64,000 nucleotides of DNA from an uncultured Oribacterium sp. (lineage in GTDB: Bacteria > Bacillota > Clostridia > Lachnospirales > Lachnospiraceae): contig CAMKKZ010000010.1 in the NCBI GenBank assembly GCA_946413525.1, positions 1-64,000 of the forward strand, given 5' to 3'. Position 1 is the first letter of the stretch, and each line of letters opens with the position of its first letter. Below the pieces are notes generated by a model, which was given only the letters and a program-made list of their open reading frames with translations, was not told where the DNA came from and ran no database searches. The position numbers were made by a program, and so were the translations under genes. This document shows positions 1-7,765 of this stretch, in pieces.

Positions 1-150
1 GGTAAACCGTATCAAAATATCGCTTTGGATGGCAACCGTACAGGTGGAAAAAATTTGTTGACCTGGTATTATCCTCCAGACTTCCAGACAGAAAAATCAC
101 ATAAAAAAGAGGAGCTTCATTATATAAACATATTATCCCTGCCGAATTGA
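1..150 (+). CDS. 3' end of an unrecognised protein (partial)
   Basis: An open frame enters the window at base 1 and runs for 49 codons to a TGA at 148-150. The visible C-terminus is polar, with aromatic residues (WYYPPDF) and a basic stretch. I do not recognise the family and there is too little sequence to assign one. It could also be chance coding, because nothing independent supports it. It would converge on the tRNA operon that ends just downstream on the other strand. Confidence 0.3.
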   Translation, partial: GKPYQNIALDGNRTGGKNLLTWYYPPDFQTEKSHKKEELHYINILSLPN

Positions 151-186
151 TGTTAATTGTAAAAAAAGGGGTTGTGAAAAAAGATT

Positions 187-219
187 AAAAAAAAGCCCTC
201 AGGCGTAAAAACCTGAAGA
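187..219 (-). terminator. Rho-independent terminator of the tRNA operon
   Basis: On the minus strand, CTTCAGG and CCTGAGG form a 7-bp stem with one G-U pair, followed by GC and a run of eight T. It lies about 130 bases beyond tRNA-Met, so it probably ends the Asn-Thr-Met transcript. Confidence 0.7.
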
Positions 220-348
220 CGTTCTTCGATGTTTGGCATAATATCTCTTAATAATACCAAAAAAAAATTATACTCCAAAGCAGGGAATACTTTCTCTGTT
301 TATCACAGATTATCCTGAATCATGAAAAGTCAAGAAAAGTATAAGGAA

Positions 349-422
349 TGGAACCGCGGGGACTCGAACCCTGGACCGATCGGTTATGAGCCGACTGCTC
401 TAACCAACTGAGCTACGGTTCC
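349..422 (-). tRNA. tRNA-Met (CAT anticodon)
   Basis: A complete cloverleaf reads on the minus strand: acceptor GGAACCG pairs with CGGTTCC, the D-arm has AGCTCAGTTGG, the anticodon loop is CTCATAA and the T-arm has GGTTCGAGTCC. The discriminator is A and CCA is not encoded. A CAT anticodon is shared by elongator Met, initiator Met and the lysidine-modified Ile tRNA. The first pair is G-C, unlike a typical initiator, so elongator Met or Ile2 is meant. Confidence 0.93.
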
Positions 423-456
423 AAATCATTGCGCCGGAATTATGAATCCGGCAAAA

Positions 457-529
457 AGCCGATATTCGGACTTGAACCGAAAACCTACTGATTACAAATC
501 AGTTGCTCTGCCAATTGAGCTATATCGGC
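457..529 (-). tRNA. tRNA-Thr (TGT anticodon)
   Basis: Cloverleaf on the minus strand with acceptor GCCGATA pairing with TATCGGC, D-arm GCTCAATTGGCAGAGC, anticodon loop TTTGTAA and T-loop GGTTCAAGTCC. CCA is not encoded. It is the middle gene of a three-tRNA operon. Confidence 0.93.
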
Positions 530-610
530 ATATGAACAGAAATCCAGAAAATCCTTTAGAAAAAATGGCTTCCGAAAAGCCTGAGCCTGTCGGAAGATTG
601 AATGAACTCA

Positions 611-683
611 CTCCCCCAGCTGGACTCGAACCAGCGACACCGCGGTTAACAGCCGCGTGCTCTACCGACTGAGCTATAGAGGA
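611..683 (-). tRNA. tRNA-Asn (GTT anticodon)
   Basis: Cloverleaf on the minus strand. The acceptor TCCTCTA pairs with TGGGGGA, using two G-U pairs. The D-arm is GCTCAGTCGGTAGAGC, the anticodon loop CTGTTAA and the T-arm GCTGG/CCAGC. The discriminator is G, as expected for tRNA-Asn. It is the first gene of the operon. Confidence 0.93.
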
Positions 684-727
684 CTATCTTTTTAGAAATT
701 CATATGAACTTCACTTGCGACTTTCCT

Positions 728-756
728 ATACTATCAAAATTCTCTACTTATGTCAA
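728..756 (-). promoter_or_regulatory. Sigma-70 promoter of the tRNA operon
   Basis: Minus strand: -35 TTGACA, 17-base spacer, -10 TAGTAT. The -10 box is 44 bases before the tRNA-Asn 5' end, which leaves room for a short 5' trailer to be processed off. Confidence 0.75.
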
Positions 757-786
757 GGTATTTCTTGATAAACTTCAAATAGTCTT

Positions 787-1194
787 TCATTTTACAGATC
801 GCTGAACGCAGAAAAATGAAAAGGTGCCTGCGCACACAAGACTGTTCCGGCTGTCAAATATCTTCACGTCAACAACACAGCTCGTCCTCCCGCGATGGAG
901 GACCGAGCCTTTTGCAATAAGCTTTCCCTCGGATACAGCGCGAAAATAAGAGATGTCCGCATGTTCCGTAACATATATCCGTCCATCAGACCTGGCGGCT
1001 ACCCCGCTGCACATATCGGCAAGGGTGAACAAAGCGCCGCCGTGCACCGTGCCATAAGGATTCATAGTGTCTTCAGAGATAATCAGCTCCGCTTCACTTC
1101 TATCCTTTTCCACATTGATCATCCGGATTCCGGTCCGATTCGCAAAAGCATTTCTAACCTGTATCAAAAGCTCTTCCTGTTCACGATTTTCCAT
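787..1194 (-). CDS. PaaI-type hotdog-fold acyl-CoA thioesterase
   Basis: This is a 135-residue single-domain hotdog protein, predicted to hydrolyse an acyl- or aryl-CoA thioester in the cytoplasm; the substrate cannot be read from sequence. The family signature NPYGTVHGGALFTLADMC is present at about residues 44-61, including the HGG turn, and the strand YFRAVSEGKLIAKGSV follows as in PaaI/YdiI-type enzymes. I chose the ATG at 1194, which has AAGG nine bases upstream. The frame stays open to 1263 but that extension has no ribosome site. It is the last protein gene of the minus-strand block, about 175 bases after ispD, with family A repeats between. Confidence 0.85.
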   Translation of the reverse strand: MENREQEELLIQVRNAFANRTGIRMINVEKDRSEAELIISEDTMNPYGTVHGGALFTLADMCSGVAARSDGRIYVTEHADISYFRAVSEGKLIAKGSVLHRGRTSCVVDVKIFDSRNSLVCAGTFSFFCVQRSVK

Positions 1195-1274
1195 AATTAT
1201 GTGCCTTGCTGATAATGACATGATTTCGAAGCAGGAAATGCAGTGAAGTCCCGCAAGTGTCAAACTGTATTTCT

Positions 1275-1365
1275 CTCATCTGTCAGAGTGTTTTTTGCCA
1301 CTCTGAATTCTGACATTGTGAATTGCCTGCGCGGCAAGTCGGCTCTTCTATCAGAGTAGTTTTTG
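1275..1365 (-). repeat. Family A two-hairpin repeat (one copy plus a partial)
   Basis: Read on the plus strand, TCAGAGTG(6 T)GCCACTCTGA forms the first hairpin, then comes CTGACATTGTGAATTGCC and a GGCTCTTCTATCAGAG edge that begins a second, broken copy. It fills the ispD-thioesterase gap. Feature strand is the sense of the gene that follows. Confidence 0.8.
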
Positions 1366-1370
1366 GCTCT

Positions 1371-2117
1371 TCAGGACCCGTCGCTTTCAGAAAGCCAAAG
1401 ATCCAGAAGCTTTAGATCCTCTGCCGTCGTAATTTTGATATTCCTGTAGGATCCCCTGGAAATAAAGGGCCTGACTCCCATGTAAAGCTCACAAACCATG
1501 GCATCATCGGTCACCAAAGCCGAAAGCCTTCCCTCTTCCTCCTCCTTGATCAGCTTTTCATATGCCTTTGACAACATGGAATAATCAAATGCCTGCGGCG
1601 TCTGAATAATGCATACGGAACTTCTCGCCGGCGTATCGCAGGCCTTGCCATCCTTGTCCAATATCCGCACGGTATCTTTGGACTGGACGCCGGCAACGGA
1701 TGCATGATGTTCCACGGCGCCGCGAATGGAATCCTCTACTATTTCGTGTGTCAGCATGGGCCTTGCGCTGTCATGAACAAGGACAATGGGATCTTTGTCC
1801 CCGGAGAGAAAGCATTTCAGGCCGAAAAGCCCCGCATAAACGCTATGATAGCGCTCCTTCCCCCCGGGAAAAAAACCCAGGACCTTTTCATGTTTTCCGT
1901 CATCCTTTGAAAGGATTTCCTTCATATAGGGCAGGTCCTCTTCACAACTCACCATGACGATCCCGTCCACATATTCACTTTCTTCCAGGCAATGGAGGCT
2001 GTACTGAAACAGGGGCCGTCCATGAATCCGGAAAAACTGCTTTTTTCCTTCCATATTCATCCGGCGACCCGATCCGGCCGCAAGCAGGATGGCAAATACT
2101 TTTCTTCCCTGATACAT
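1371..2117 (-). CDS. ispD: 2-C-methyl-D-erythritol 4-phosphate cytidylyltransferase
   Basis: IspD joins CTP and 2-C-methyl-D-erythritol 4-phosphate to make CDP-ME, the third step of the MEP isoprenoid pathway. The 248-residue protein has the nucleotidyltransferase loop LLAAGSGRRM at its N-terminus, the HDSARPM metal/CTP motif near residue 115 and the TDDAMVCEL motif near residue 200, all in the expected order. Length is close to the usual 230-240. I chose the ATG at 2117, preceded by GGGAG at a good distance; an upstream in-frame ATG at 2156 has no ribosome site. The GGGAG lies at the edge of the family A repeat upstream. No other MEP gene is nearby. Confidence 0.93.
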   Translation of the reverse strand: MYQGRKVFAILLAAGSGRRMNMEGKKQFFRIHGRPLFQYSLHCLEESEYVDGIVMVSCEEDLPYMKEILSKDDGKHEKVLGFFPGGKERYHSVYAGLFGLKCFLSGDKDPIVLVHDSARPMLTHEIVEDSIRGAVEHHASVAGVQSKDTVRILDKDGKACDTPARSSVCIIQTPQAFDYSMLSKAYEKLIKEEEEGRLSALVTDDAMVCELYMGVRPFISRGSYRNIKITTAEDLKLLDLWLSESDGS

Positions 2118-2121
2118 GGAC

Positions 2122-2310
2122 ACTCCCTTTATCATAGTGCTTTGGGGCCATTTCAATTACCGACAAACATCTGCGGTATCGCAAGCTTAATGGCTCCATT
2201 ACGATGATTTTTTGTCGTTTTAATTCCTGACAAATAACTGCGGTATCGCAAGCTTAATGGCTCCTCTATTGAAGCGGGATTTTTAAATGGTTTTTGACAA
2301 TTTAAATGCA
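2122..2310 (-). repeat. Family A repeats, two degenerate tandem copies plus a fragment
   Basis: Two copies of the hairpin 1 - GACAAA - CTGCGGTATCGCAAGC hairpin 2 - GGCTCC unit lie head to tail, followed by a fragment (CTCTATTGAAGCGGG). They occupy the whole gap between the aldo/keto reductase stop and the ispD start. Confidence 0.85.
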
Positions 2311-2322
2311 ATCCCTTCCCAT

Positions 2323-3525
2323 TCAGCGCAGATCTTCCTGTATGAGCTTCACCCTCTTTGATACCTGCTCGCTCCAATGCGGTCCCTTCTCGTACATTTC
2401 CGCAAGTTCACTGAGTGCGGAAGGGACATCTATCTTCTGGGGGCAGGCATGGGTACATTGACCGCACCCTATACAGGCGGCGGGGCGTTTTTCCTCCGCA
2501 AGACCGTCAATCCTCATGGATGGCGTAATTGAAGAGTCAAATTTGTAATCATTGTAGCACTCGAGAAGGTACGGAATGTCAAGCCCGACAGGACATCCAT
2601 CACAGCAGTATCTACAAGCCGTGCAGGGGACGCCTTGTTTCAGATTTTCCGCAATGTCCATGAGGATATCACGTTCCTCGGTGCTCAGAGGCTTCTCTTC
2701 ACGGAAGGTCCTAAGATTATCCTCGACCTGGAAAAGCTCGTTCATTCCGGAAAGGATGACCTTGACCTCCGGAAGCTCCTGCAGGAAACGGAACGAGTAA
2801 GAGGCATCGCTGAGCCAGGGTTCATGCCCGCCATTCCTTTGCTGCAAATCCTTAAGCTTTGCGGATTCCTTTTCAGGGAGCACGGCCAGCTTGCCCCCGC
2901 GGCAGGGCTCCATAACCCAGACTCCAAGGCCATGGCTCAAAATCGTTTCATATTTCCTCTTCGCGTCCTGCAAAGTCCAGTCAAGATAATTAAGCTGAAT
3001 CTGTACAAAATCAAATTGCCCTTCATGCCTCGTAAGAAAATCCTCCAGCAAATCCGGTCCCCCGTGAAAAGAAAAGCCGAGGTGCCGGATCTTCCCCTCT
3101 TCCTTCATCCTCAGGATGTCGGGTATTATATGGTATTCCTTGCTTTCATAATACTTCTCAGACCATTCGGTAATGTTATGAAAGAGGTAAAAGTCGAAAT
3201 AATCCGTCCTGCATTTCCGCAAGGAAACATTAAACAAAGCGATATTGTCAATTGGAGCCGTCAGCGAATGTCCCGGGAACTTGTCCGCGATATAATAGCT
3301 TTCCCTGGGATAACGAGAAAGGGCTTCCGCCATCGCGAGCTCTGATTTGCCGCCGAGATAAGGATAGGCAGTATCAAAATAATTCACGCCCTCCCTGATC
3401 GCAAGGTCAAACATCGCGTTCACCTTTGCCTGGTCGATCTCCCCCGTCTCCGGATCAGAAGCGAAACGCATGCAACCAAAGCCGAGCTGAGACAATTTCA
3501 GGTCTTTAAACATTCTGTAGATCAT
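2323..3525 (-). CDS. Aldo/keto reductase with C-terminal 4Fe-4S ferredoxin domain
   Basis: A 400-residue cytoplasmic oxidoreductase. Residues 1-280 form an AKR barrel with all four expected active-site residues: Asp and Tyr in YFDTAYPY (about 49-56), Lys in ADKFPG and His in FYLFHN. Residues 300-375 carry two Cys clusters, CTACRYCCDGCPVGLD and CIGCGQCTHACP, typical of 4Fe-4S binding. This AKR-ferredoxin fusion is a common clostridial family (COG1453), usually left without a substrate. The start at 3525 has a perfect AGGAGG eight bases upstream, inside the edge of a family A repeat. The iron-sulfur clusters suggest electrons could pass between ferredoxin and the substrate instead of NADPH only; that is inference. 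Confidence 0.9.
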   Translation of the reverse strand: MIYRMFKDLKLSQLGFGCMRFASDPETGEIDQAKVNAMFDLAIREGVNYFDTAYPYLGGKSELAMAEALSRYPRESYYIADKFPGHSLTAPIDNIALFNVSLRKCRTDYFDFYLFHNITEWSEKYYESKEYHIIPDILRMKEEGKIRHLGFSFHGGPDLLEDFLTRHEGQFDFVQIQLNYLDWTLQDAKRKYETILSHGLGVWVMEPCRGGKLAVLPEKESAKLKDLQQRNGGHEPWLSDASYSFRFLQELPEVKVILSGMNELFQVEDNLRTFREEKPLSTEERDILMDIAENLKQGVPCTACRYCCDGCPVGLDIPYLLECYNDYKFDSSITPSMRIDGLAEEKRPAACIGCGQCTHACPQKIDVPSALSELAEMYEKGPHWSEQVSKRVKLIQEDLR

Positions 3526-3533
3526 GATTGGAA

Positions 3534-3655
3534 TCCTCCTCTATTAAAATGGTTTTTGGGCCATTTTAATTCCTGACAAACGGCTGCGGTATCGCAAGCT
3601 ACATGGCTCCTCTATTAAAGTGGTTTTTGGGCCATTTTAATTCCTGACTAACAGC
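3534..3655 (-). repeat. Family A repeats, two tandem copies
   Basis: The first copy has the hairpin TTAAAATGG / CCATTTTAA, and the second TTAAAGTGG / CCATTTTAA with one G-U pair. The AKR ribosome site (TCCTCCT on the plus strand) is the very edge of the first copy. The second copy runs into the hairpin chain that follows. Confidence 0.85.
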
Positions 3656-3819
3656 CGCGGCATTCCTTGTGCCGCGGAAAAACCTAGGTTTTTCCTCAGC
3701 ACAAGGAATGCTGCGGAAAAATCTGAACAAAACATGCCTGAAGGCATATTTTGTTCAGACGCATCCCTGTGGGATGCGCCAAATACGGTATAAACTATGC
3801 TTGATGCATAGTTTATACC
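3655..3819. repeat. Chain of four long hairpins
   Basis: Four perfect or near-perfect palindromes lie end to end: an outer stem CATTCCTTGTGC / GCACAAGGAATG enclosing GGAAAAACC / GGTTTTTCC; TCTGAACAAAA / TTTTGTTCAGA; GCGCATCCC / GGGATGCGC (offset by a base); and GGTATAAACTATGC / GCATAGTTTATACC. There is no coding sequence. It separates tsaD from the AKR gene. Confidence 0.85.
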
Positions 3820-3846
3820 TACGTTTCAAATGAGTTTTATCATGAT

Positions 3847-4884
3847 TCAGGAAGACGCGTCGATATCCCGGCTTCCAAGCATCAGGCCTGGACTTGCGTT
3901 AAGGGAAAGTCCGTCCCTCTGGCCCCGGATGAAAGAATAATAGGCAGCGGAACCAATCATTGCGGCATTGTCGGTACAAAGCAGGGGCCTCGGGCAGAAA
4001 AAATCGATGCCTTCTTTCCCGCAGGCTTCCATCATCCGTTGGCGGATATGAGTATTTGCCGCCACACCGCCTGCCATGGCCAGCCTCCGGAAGCCCCTGT
4101 CCCTGCAGAGGCTGATGGCTCGCGATACCAGGGATTCTGCCACAGATTCCTGAAAGGAGGCGCAGAGGTCGGGTACATTAATTTCCTCCCCTGTCATCCG
4201 GGATTTGTTAATGTAATTAAGGACCGCCGACTTGAGCCCGGAAAAAGTAAAGTCCAAAGGATGCCCATCCACCTCACCCCGCGGAAAGTGAATGGCGTCA
4301 GGCTTGCCCTCCCTGGCTGCCGCGTCAATCTTCGGCCCTCCCGGATAGCCAAGTCCGACCGCCCTTGCCACCTTGTCAAAGGCTTCCCCGGCCGCATCAT
4401 CCCTTGATCTCCCGACGATTTCAAACTCACCATAATCCTTCACGATGGAAAGATGCGTATGGCCTCCGGAAACAGTAAGGCAGGCGAAAGGAGGCTCCAG
4501 ATCAGCATGTTCAAGATAATTAGCGGCAACATGTCCCTCAATATGGTGAATACCCAGCAGCGGCTTTTCAAGGGCAAAGGCCAGGGCTTTTGCCTCGGCA
4601 ACGCCCACAAGGAGCGCTCCGACAAGGCCGGGCCCCCGGGTCACGGCAACCGCGTCCAGATCCTGAAAGGCCATGCCAGCGTCATCCATGGCCTTCCGAA
4701 TGACGCCATCGATTTTTTCAAGATGCTTCCTCGACGCAATCTCCGGCACCACGCCCCCATACTCGGTATGGATGGAAATCTGGGAATAGATGACATTGGA
4801 AAGGATTTGACGCCCATTTCGCACAACAGCCGCCGCCGTCTCATCACAGCTTGTTTCGATTGCCAGAATGTTGATATCTTTCAT
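3847..4884 (-). CDS. tsaD: tRNA N6-adenosine threonylcarbamoyltransferase TsaD
   Basis: TsaD transfers threonylcarbamoyl from TC-AMP to A37 of ANN-decoding tRNAs, with TsaB and TsaE as partners. The 345-residue protein starts with the ASKHA phosphate loop [14 protein letters not shown], has the metal ligands H114 and H118 in HHIEGH, the nucleotide loop TVSGGHTHL and the C-terminal [13 protein letters not shown] and CTDNAAMIG motifs. Length matches the bacterial family. The ATG at 4884 follows GGGAGGGAAGGG; the frame runs on upstream into a family A repeat, which I regard as non-coding. tsaB and tsaE lie further up the same strand, so the t6A genes are clustered; tsaC is not in this window. 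Confidence 0.96.
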   Translation of the reverse strand: MKDINILAIETSCDETAAAVVRNGRQILSNVIYSQISIHTEYGGVVPEIASRKHLEKIDGVIRKAMDDAGMAFQDLDAVAVTRGPGLVGALLVGVAEAKALAFALEKPLLGIHHIEGHVAANYLEHADLEPPFACLTVSGGHTHLSIVKDYGEFEIVGRSRDDAAGEAFDKVARAVGLGYPGGPKIDAAAREGKPDAIHFPRGEVDGHPLDFTFSGLKSAVLNYINKSRMTGEEINVPDLCASFQESVAESLVSRAISLCRDRGFRRLAMAGGVAANTHIRQRMMEACGKEGIDFFCPRPLLCTDNAAMIGSAAYYSFIRGQRDGLSLNASPGLMLGSRDIDASS

Positions 4885-4904
4885 CCATTCCACCCTTCCC
4901 TCCC

Positions 4905-5000
4905 TATCAGAACGGGCTTTGGCCGCTCTGAACTCTGTCAAGCCGATACGGTCCCGCTTCAACAAGACTTGTCTATCGGGGCGGGCTTTGGCATAGTGAC
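4905..5000 (-). repeat. Family A repeat (one copy plus a fragment)
   Basis: CAGAACGGGC(4)GGCCGCTCTG is the first hairpin; the rest is degenerate. It abuts the family B composite at 5006. The GGGAGG ribosome site of tsaD begins right at its edge. Confidence 0.7.
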
Positions 5001-5005
5001 TATTC

Positions 5006-5364
5006 GTAACTGTTCAGTCAAGCTGAACAGTTAGGCCTCGGGCGTGGCGCTTGCGCGCATTCCGAGTACGCCCGAGGCGGACTTTTCGATGCTTTCATAC
5101 TTTGACTTAATGCCGCAGGCGTTGAGTCCCATTTGTGTCGCGCCAGCGGCACAAATGAAGTATGAAAAGCTTGCTTTTCATACTTCCTCGCGGCAAGCGC
5201 GAGGTGCTAACTGAATAGTTGCGATTATTGTTACTACTCAGGTAGCCGCTTGCACTCGCTGCAAGCGGCGTACACATAAGCCGAAAAGCAGGCAAAAGAC
5301 GCATGGGAATGCGCGTAAGCGCCGCGTCTTTTGCCGTAACTGCTCAGGGCACCTGAGCAGTTAC
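5006..5364. repeat. Family B composite palindromic element (largest copy)
   Basis: A 359-bp gap made almost wholly of nested inverted repeats. In order: GTAACTGTTCAG / CTGAACAGTTA; GCCTCGGGCGT / ACGCCCGAGGC; ACTTTGACTTAATGCC followed by a CATTTGTG / CACAAATG pair; AAGTATGAAAAGC / GCTTTTCATACTT; CTCGCG / CGCGAG; GCCGCTTGCA / TGCAAGCGGC; GGCAAAAGACGC / GCGTCTTTTGCC; GTAACTGCTCAGG / CCTGAGCAGTTAC. Modules recur at 9736, 14123, 18530, 35319, 41587 and 49310. There is no gene in it. Confidence 0.85.
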
Positions 5365-5367
5365 CGA

Positions 5368-6276
5368 TTATTCACCTTTGAACAGCAAATCCCTTGACCA
5401 TCCGTCTCTGGGGAATTTGACCGGGAAAATCTTTCCTATCTCTTCCTTGTAGATTTCAGGATTCATTTCAGAAGGGGAATAATGAGTAAACCACATCTCC
5501 GCGGGCTTTGCCTTCCTGCCAATCTGGGCAGCTTCCCGCATCGTCATATGCTTGTATTTCCTCGCGTTCTCCTCTTTCCCCTCTTCCCCATACATCCCTT
5601 CGCAAATAAAGAGATCGGCTCCCTCAGCCATTTCAGAAATCACAGGCACCGGACGTGTATCCGTGCAGTAAACAACCGAAAGACCTTTTCGGGCCTCACC
5701 CATTACCATGTCCGGCGTGTACTGCTTCGCGCCATCGCTAATGCTCTCTCCATGCTGCAGCTTGTTCCAGAAGCGGAGAGGAATGTCCAATTCCCTGGCA
5801 CGCTCCGCGTTAAATCTTCCAAGACGACGAATGGATACCCTGTAACCATAGCACAGGATGCCATGCTGCACCCGGAATGCCTCCACGAAAAAAGGCGGGA
5901 ACTCTATGCTCTCCCTGGGTTCATGGAACTCATGGCAGAGAATGTCAAAGGGCAGCTCCGGCGTGATCACACAGAGTCCGTCCACAACCCGCTGAAGGCC
6001 ACGGGGACCGAATATATGAAGGGTTTTCTCGCGTTCCGCATTGGCCATGCTCAAAAGCATGCCCGGGAGTCCGGAAATATGGTCGGCATGGTAATGTGTG
6101 AAGCAAATGGCGTCAATGGGCTTTGGCGACCACCCTTTCTCCTTCAAGGCTATCTGCGTCCCCTCCCCACAGTCGATCAGAAGGTTGCTCCCCTCCGCCC
6201 TCAATAGAAGGCTTGTCAGCCACCTCCTGGGAAGGGGCATCATGCCTCCTGTGCCCAGCAAACAAACATCAAGCAT
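5368..6276 (-). CDS. rnz: Ribonuclease Z, tRNA 3' processing endonuclease
   Basis: RNase Z is a zinc metallo-beta-lactamase-fold endonuclease that cuts tRNA precursors 3' of the discriminator. The 302-residue protein has the zinc motif THYHADHISGLPG near residue 63, an Asp in the CTDTRPV motif and the final His in WFTHYSPS near residue 267, in the right order. It is the short bacterial form. The tRNAs of this window do not encode CCA, which is the substrate class expected to need RNase Z. It lies between rimI and tsaD, so three tRNA-maturation functions are neighbours. The ATG at 6276 is preceded by GAGG at normal spacing. Confidence 0.94.
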   Translation of the reverse strand: MLDVCLLGTGGMMPLPRRWLTSLLLRAEGSNLLIDCGEGTQIALKEKGWSPKPIDAICFTHYHADHISGLPGMLLSMANAEREKTLHIFGPRGLQRVVDGLCVITPELPFDILCHEFHEPRESIEFPPFFVEAFRVQHGILCYGYRVSIRRLGRFNAERARELDIPLRFWNKLQHGESISDGAKQYTPDMVMGEARKGLSVVYCTDTRPVPVISEMAEGADLFICEGMYGEEGKEENARKYKHMTMREAAQIGRKAKPAEMWFTHYSPSEMNPEIYKEEIGKIFPVKFPRDGWSRDLLFKGE

Positions 6277-6329
6277 ATATTCATCCTCTTATCGATGCAC
6301 CGCGCGTTCAACCGTTAAGAGCCGGCTCC

Positions 6330-6475
6330 TTTATTAAAGTGGTTTTTTGGCCGCTTTAATTTCTGACTAACACCTGCGGTTTCGCAAGCCATACGGCTCC
6401 TCTATCAAAGTGGTTTTTTTAATCATTTAATTGCCGACATATCTCTGCTGTATCAAAAGCTCTATTGCTCCTTGC
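6330..6475 (-). repeat. Family A repeats, two tandem copies
   Basis: Copy 1: TTAAAGTGG / CCGCTTTAA hairpin and ACCTGCGGTTTCGCAAGCC. Copy 2 is degenerate and ends CTCTATTGCTCCT, which on the minus strand encodes the last residues (Lys-Glu-Gln) and TAG stop of rimI. Confidence 0.85.
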
Positions 6476-6920
6476 AAAGAGCTTTCCGCATTATGAGGGC
6501 GTCGTCCTCAGGATCGCAATAATAAGCCTTCCTGACATATTGCTCCTGGAAATCATATTTTCTGTACAGTTCTTTTGCCCCCAGGTTTTGGGAACGAACT
6601 TCAAGATAAAGAAATTCCGCCCCGTTCCTTTGCGCGAGACGAATGACGGTGTCCATCAGCTCCGATGCGATTCCCATCCTCCGGTAGTTTTCGGAAACAC
6701 AAAGATTCTCAAGCTCCGCTTCAGGACCCAGAAGGCGAAGAACCGCATAAGCCCGCACCTCCTCACCGTCCATTCCCCCTCCCCTTATTACCAGGGGAAT
6801 GTCGTAACGTCCGGTAATCGCGCTTGCGAAATCCTGAAAGGACCAGGCCATCTTGCCAAAAATACGTTTTTCCATGGCCATAATATCCGCGAGATCCCGG
6901 GCTTCCATATCAGAGACCAT
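6462..6920 (-). CDS. rimI: Ribosomal-protein alanine N-acetyltransferase RimI-like
   Basis: A 152-residue GNAT-fold acetyltransferase. The acetyl-CoA loop is SENYRRMGIASELM (about residues 77-90), followed by EFLYLEVRSQNLGAKELYRKYDF, the RimI-type C-terminal segment with NxxAxxLYxKxGF spacing. In bacteria RimI acetylates ribosomal protein S18; in Firmicutes it usually lies with tsaB and tsaE, as here. Start at 6920 has GGGAGG upstream. Its final codons and stop lie within a family A repeat. A broader substrate range is possible. Confidence 0.88.
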   Translation of the reverse strand: MVSDMEARDLADIMAMEKRIFGKMAWSFQDFASAITGRYDIPLVIRGGGMDGEEVRAYAVLRLLGPEAELENLCVSENYRRMGIASELMDTVIRLAQRNGAEFLYLEVRSQNLGAKELYRKYDFQEQYVRKAYYCDPEDDALIMRKALCKEQ

Positions 6921-6944
6921 ATGTTCCTGCCTCCCTTGTCAGAA

Positions 6945-7025
6945 TCCTCCCCTGTCATAGTGGTTTTGCTTTTTGGACCGCTTTAATTCCTGACAAATAT
7001 CTGCGGCATCGCGTCAACATGGCTC
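6945..7025 (-). repeat. Family A repeat, one copy
   Basis: A single unit with a lengthened first loop (CATAGTGG(10)GGACCGCTTT), CTGACAAATATCTGCGGCATCGCG and GGCTCC. It fills the tsaB-rimI gap. Confidence 0.8.
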
Positions 7026-7026
7026 C

Positions 7027-7755
7027 TTATAATGCTGAATGATCATGAACGATATCAAATTCCTTCAGCCCCTTTGCCTCCTTTTCCCGCTCGGCCTGAG
7101 GCTTTCGAACATAATTCAAAGAAAAAGCATCACCGGGAACCGTTTTCCCTTCATAATACATGCTTTCACCCAGCAGGGCGATGGAAGAAGCCCTCTGCAA
7201 AAGACTGGAGGCCGGGGCATAGGAATGAGGAATCCTAAGGCACCTGTCAAGAAATTCCCTGTATACCGGCACAGCATCCCCTAAAAGAAGATGAGGACGG
7301 TCGTCCTGTCCGTTCCATTCTTCCGCCAGTTCATCTATGGAACGGGCCTCAGGATCCGAAATAGCCCTTCCGCCGCAGAAAGCCTGCGTGTAAACCTGGC
7401 TGCGTCGGGCATCCATGATCGGGTGTACATATCCTTCAAAGACGGAAACATTATACCAAAGACCTTCCAGCGTACTGACACAGGCCATCGGGATGTCCCG
7501 GGAAAGCGCGATCCCCTTCCCCGTTGCCGCGCCAATCCTCAGCCCGGTAAAAGAGCCAGGGCCTGCGCTGACGGCCACAAGATTCAAATCGGAAACTTTT
7601 TTTCCCGTACGTGAAAAAATCTCGGCTACCAGAGGAAGCAATGTCTGAGAATGAGTAAGCCCTATATTCAATGTGTATTCCGAAAGCAGAACGCCATCCT
7701 CTGCCAGCGCGGCGGAAGCGGTCTTTCCCGATGATTCAATACCCAGAGTCAGCAT
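7027..7755 (-). CDS. tsaB: t6A biosynthesis protein TsaB
   Basis: TsaB is the inactive ASKHA-fold partner that dimerises with TsaD and stabilises the threonylcarbamoyl transfer complex. The 242-residue protein has the N-terminal TLGIESSGKTASAAL segment, the HSQTLLPLV segment and the conserved SAGPGSFTGLRIG loop near residues 64-76. The metal-binding His pair of TsaD is absent, as in true TsaB. Its start has GAGGAG ten bases upstream, supplied by the edge of a family A repeat. Neighbours tsaE upstream and rimI downstream give the usual Firmicute order. Confidence 0.95.
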   Translation of the reverse strand: MLTLGIESSGKTASAALAEDGVLLSEYTLNIGLTHSQTLLPLVAEIFSRTGKKVSDLNLVAVSAGPGSFTGLRIGAATGKGIALSRDIPMACVSTLEGLWYNVSVFEGYVHPIMDARRSQVYTQAFCGGRAISDPEARSIDELAEEWNGQDDRPHLLLGDAVPVYREFLDRCLRIPHSYAPASSLLQRASSIALLGESMYYEGKTVPGDAFSLNYVRKPQAEREKEAKGLKEFDIVHDHSAL

Positions 7756-7765
7756 TTCCAGAAAA

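Noticed and set aside
442..672. Open frame of 76 codons on the plus strand
   Set aside because: It runs antisense through tRNA-Thr and tRNA-Asn and has no ribosome site.
4885..4965. N-terminal extension of TsaD
   Set aside because: The extra codons lie in a family A repeat, and GGGAGG points to the ATG at 4884.
5107..5304. 65-codon minus-strand frame in the family B element
   Set aside because: Wholly made of palindromic repeat modules.
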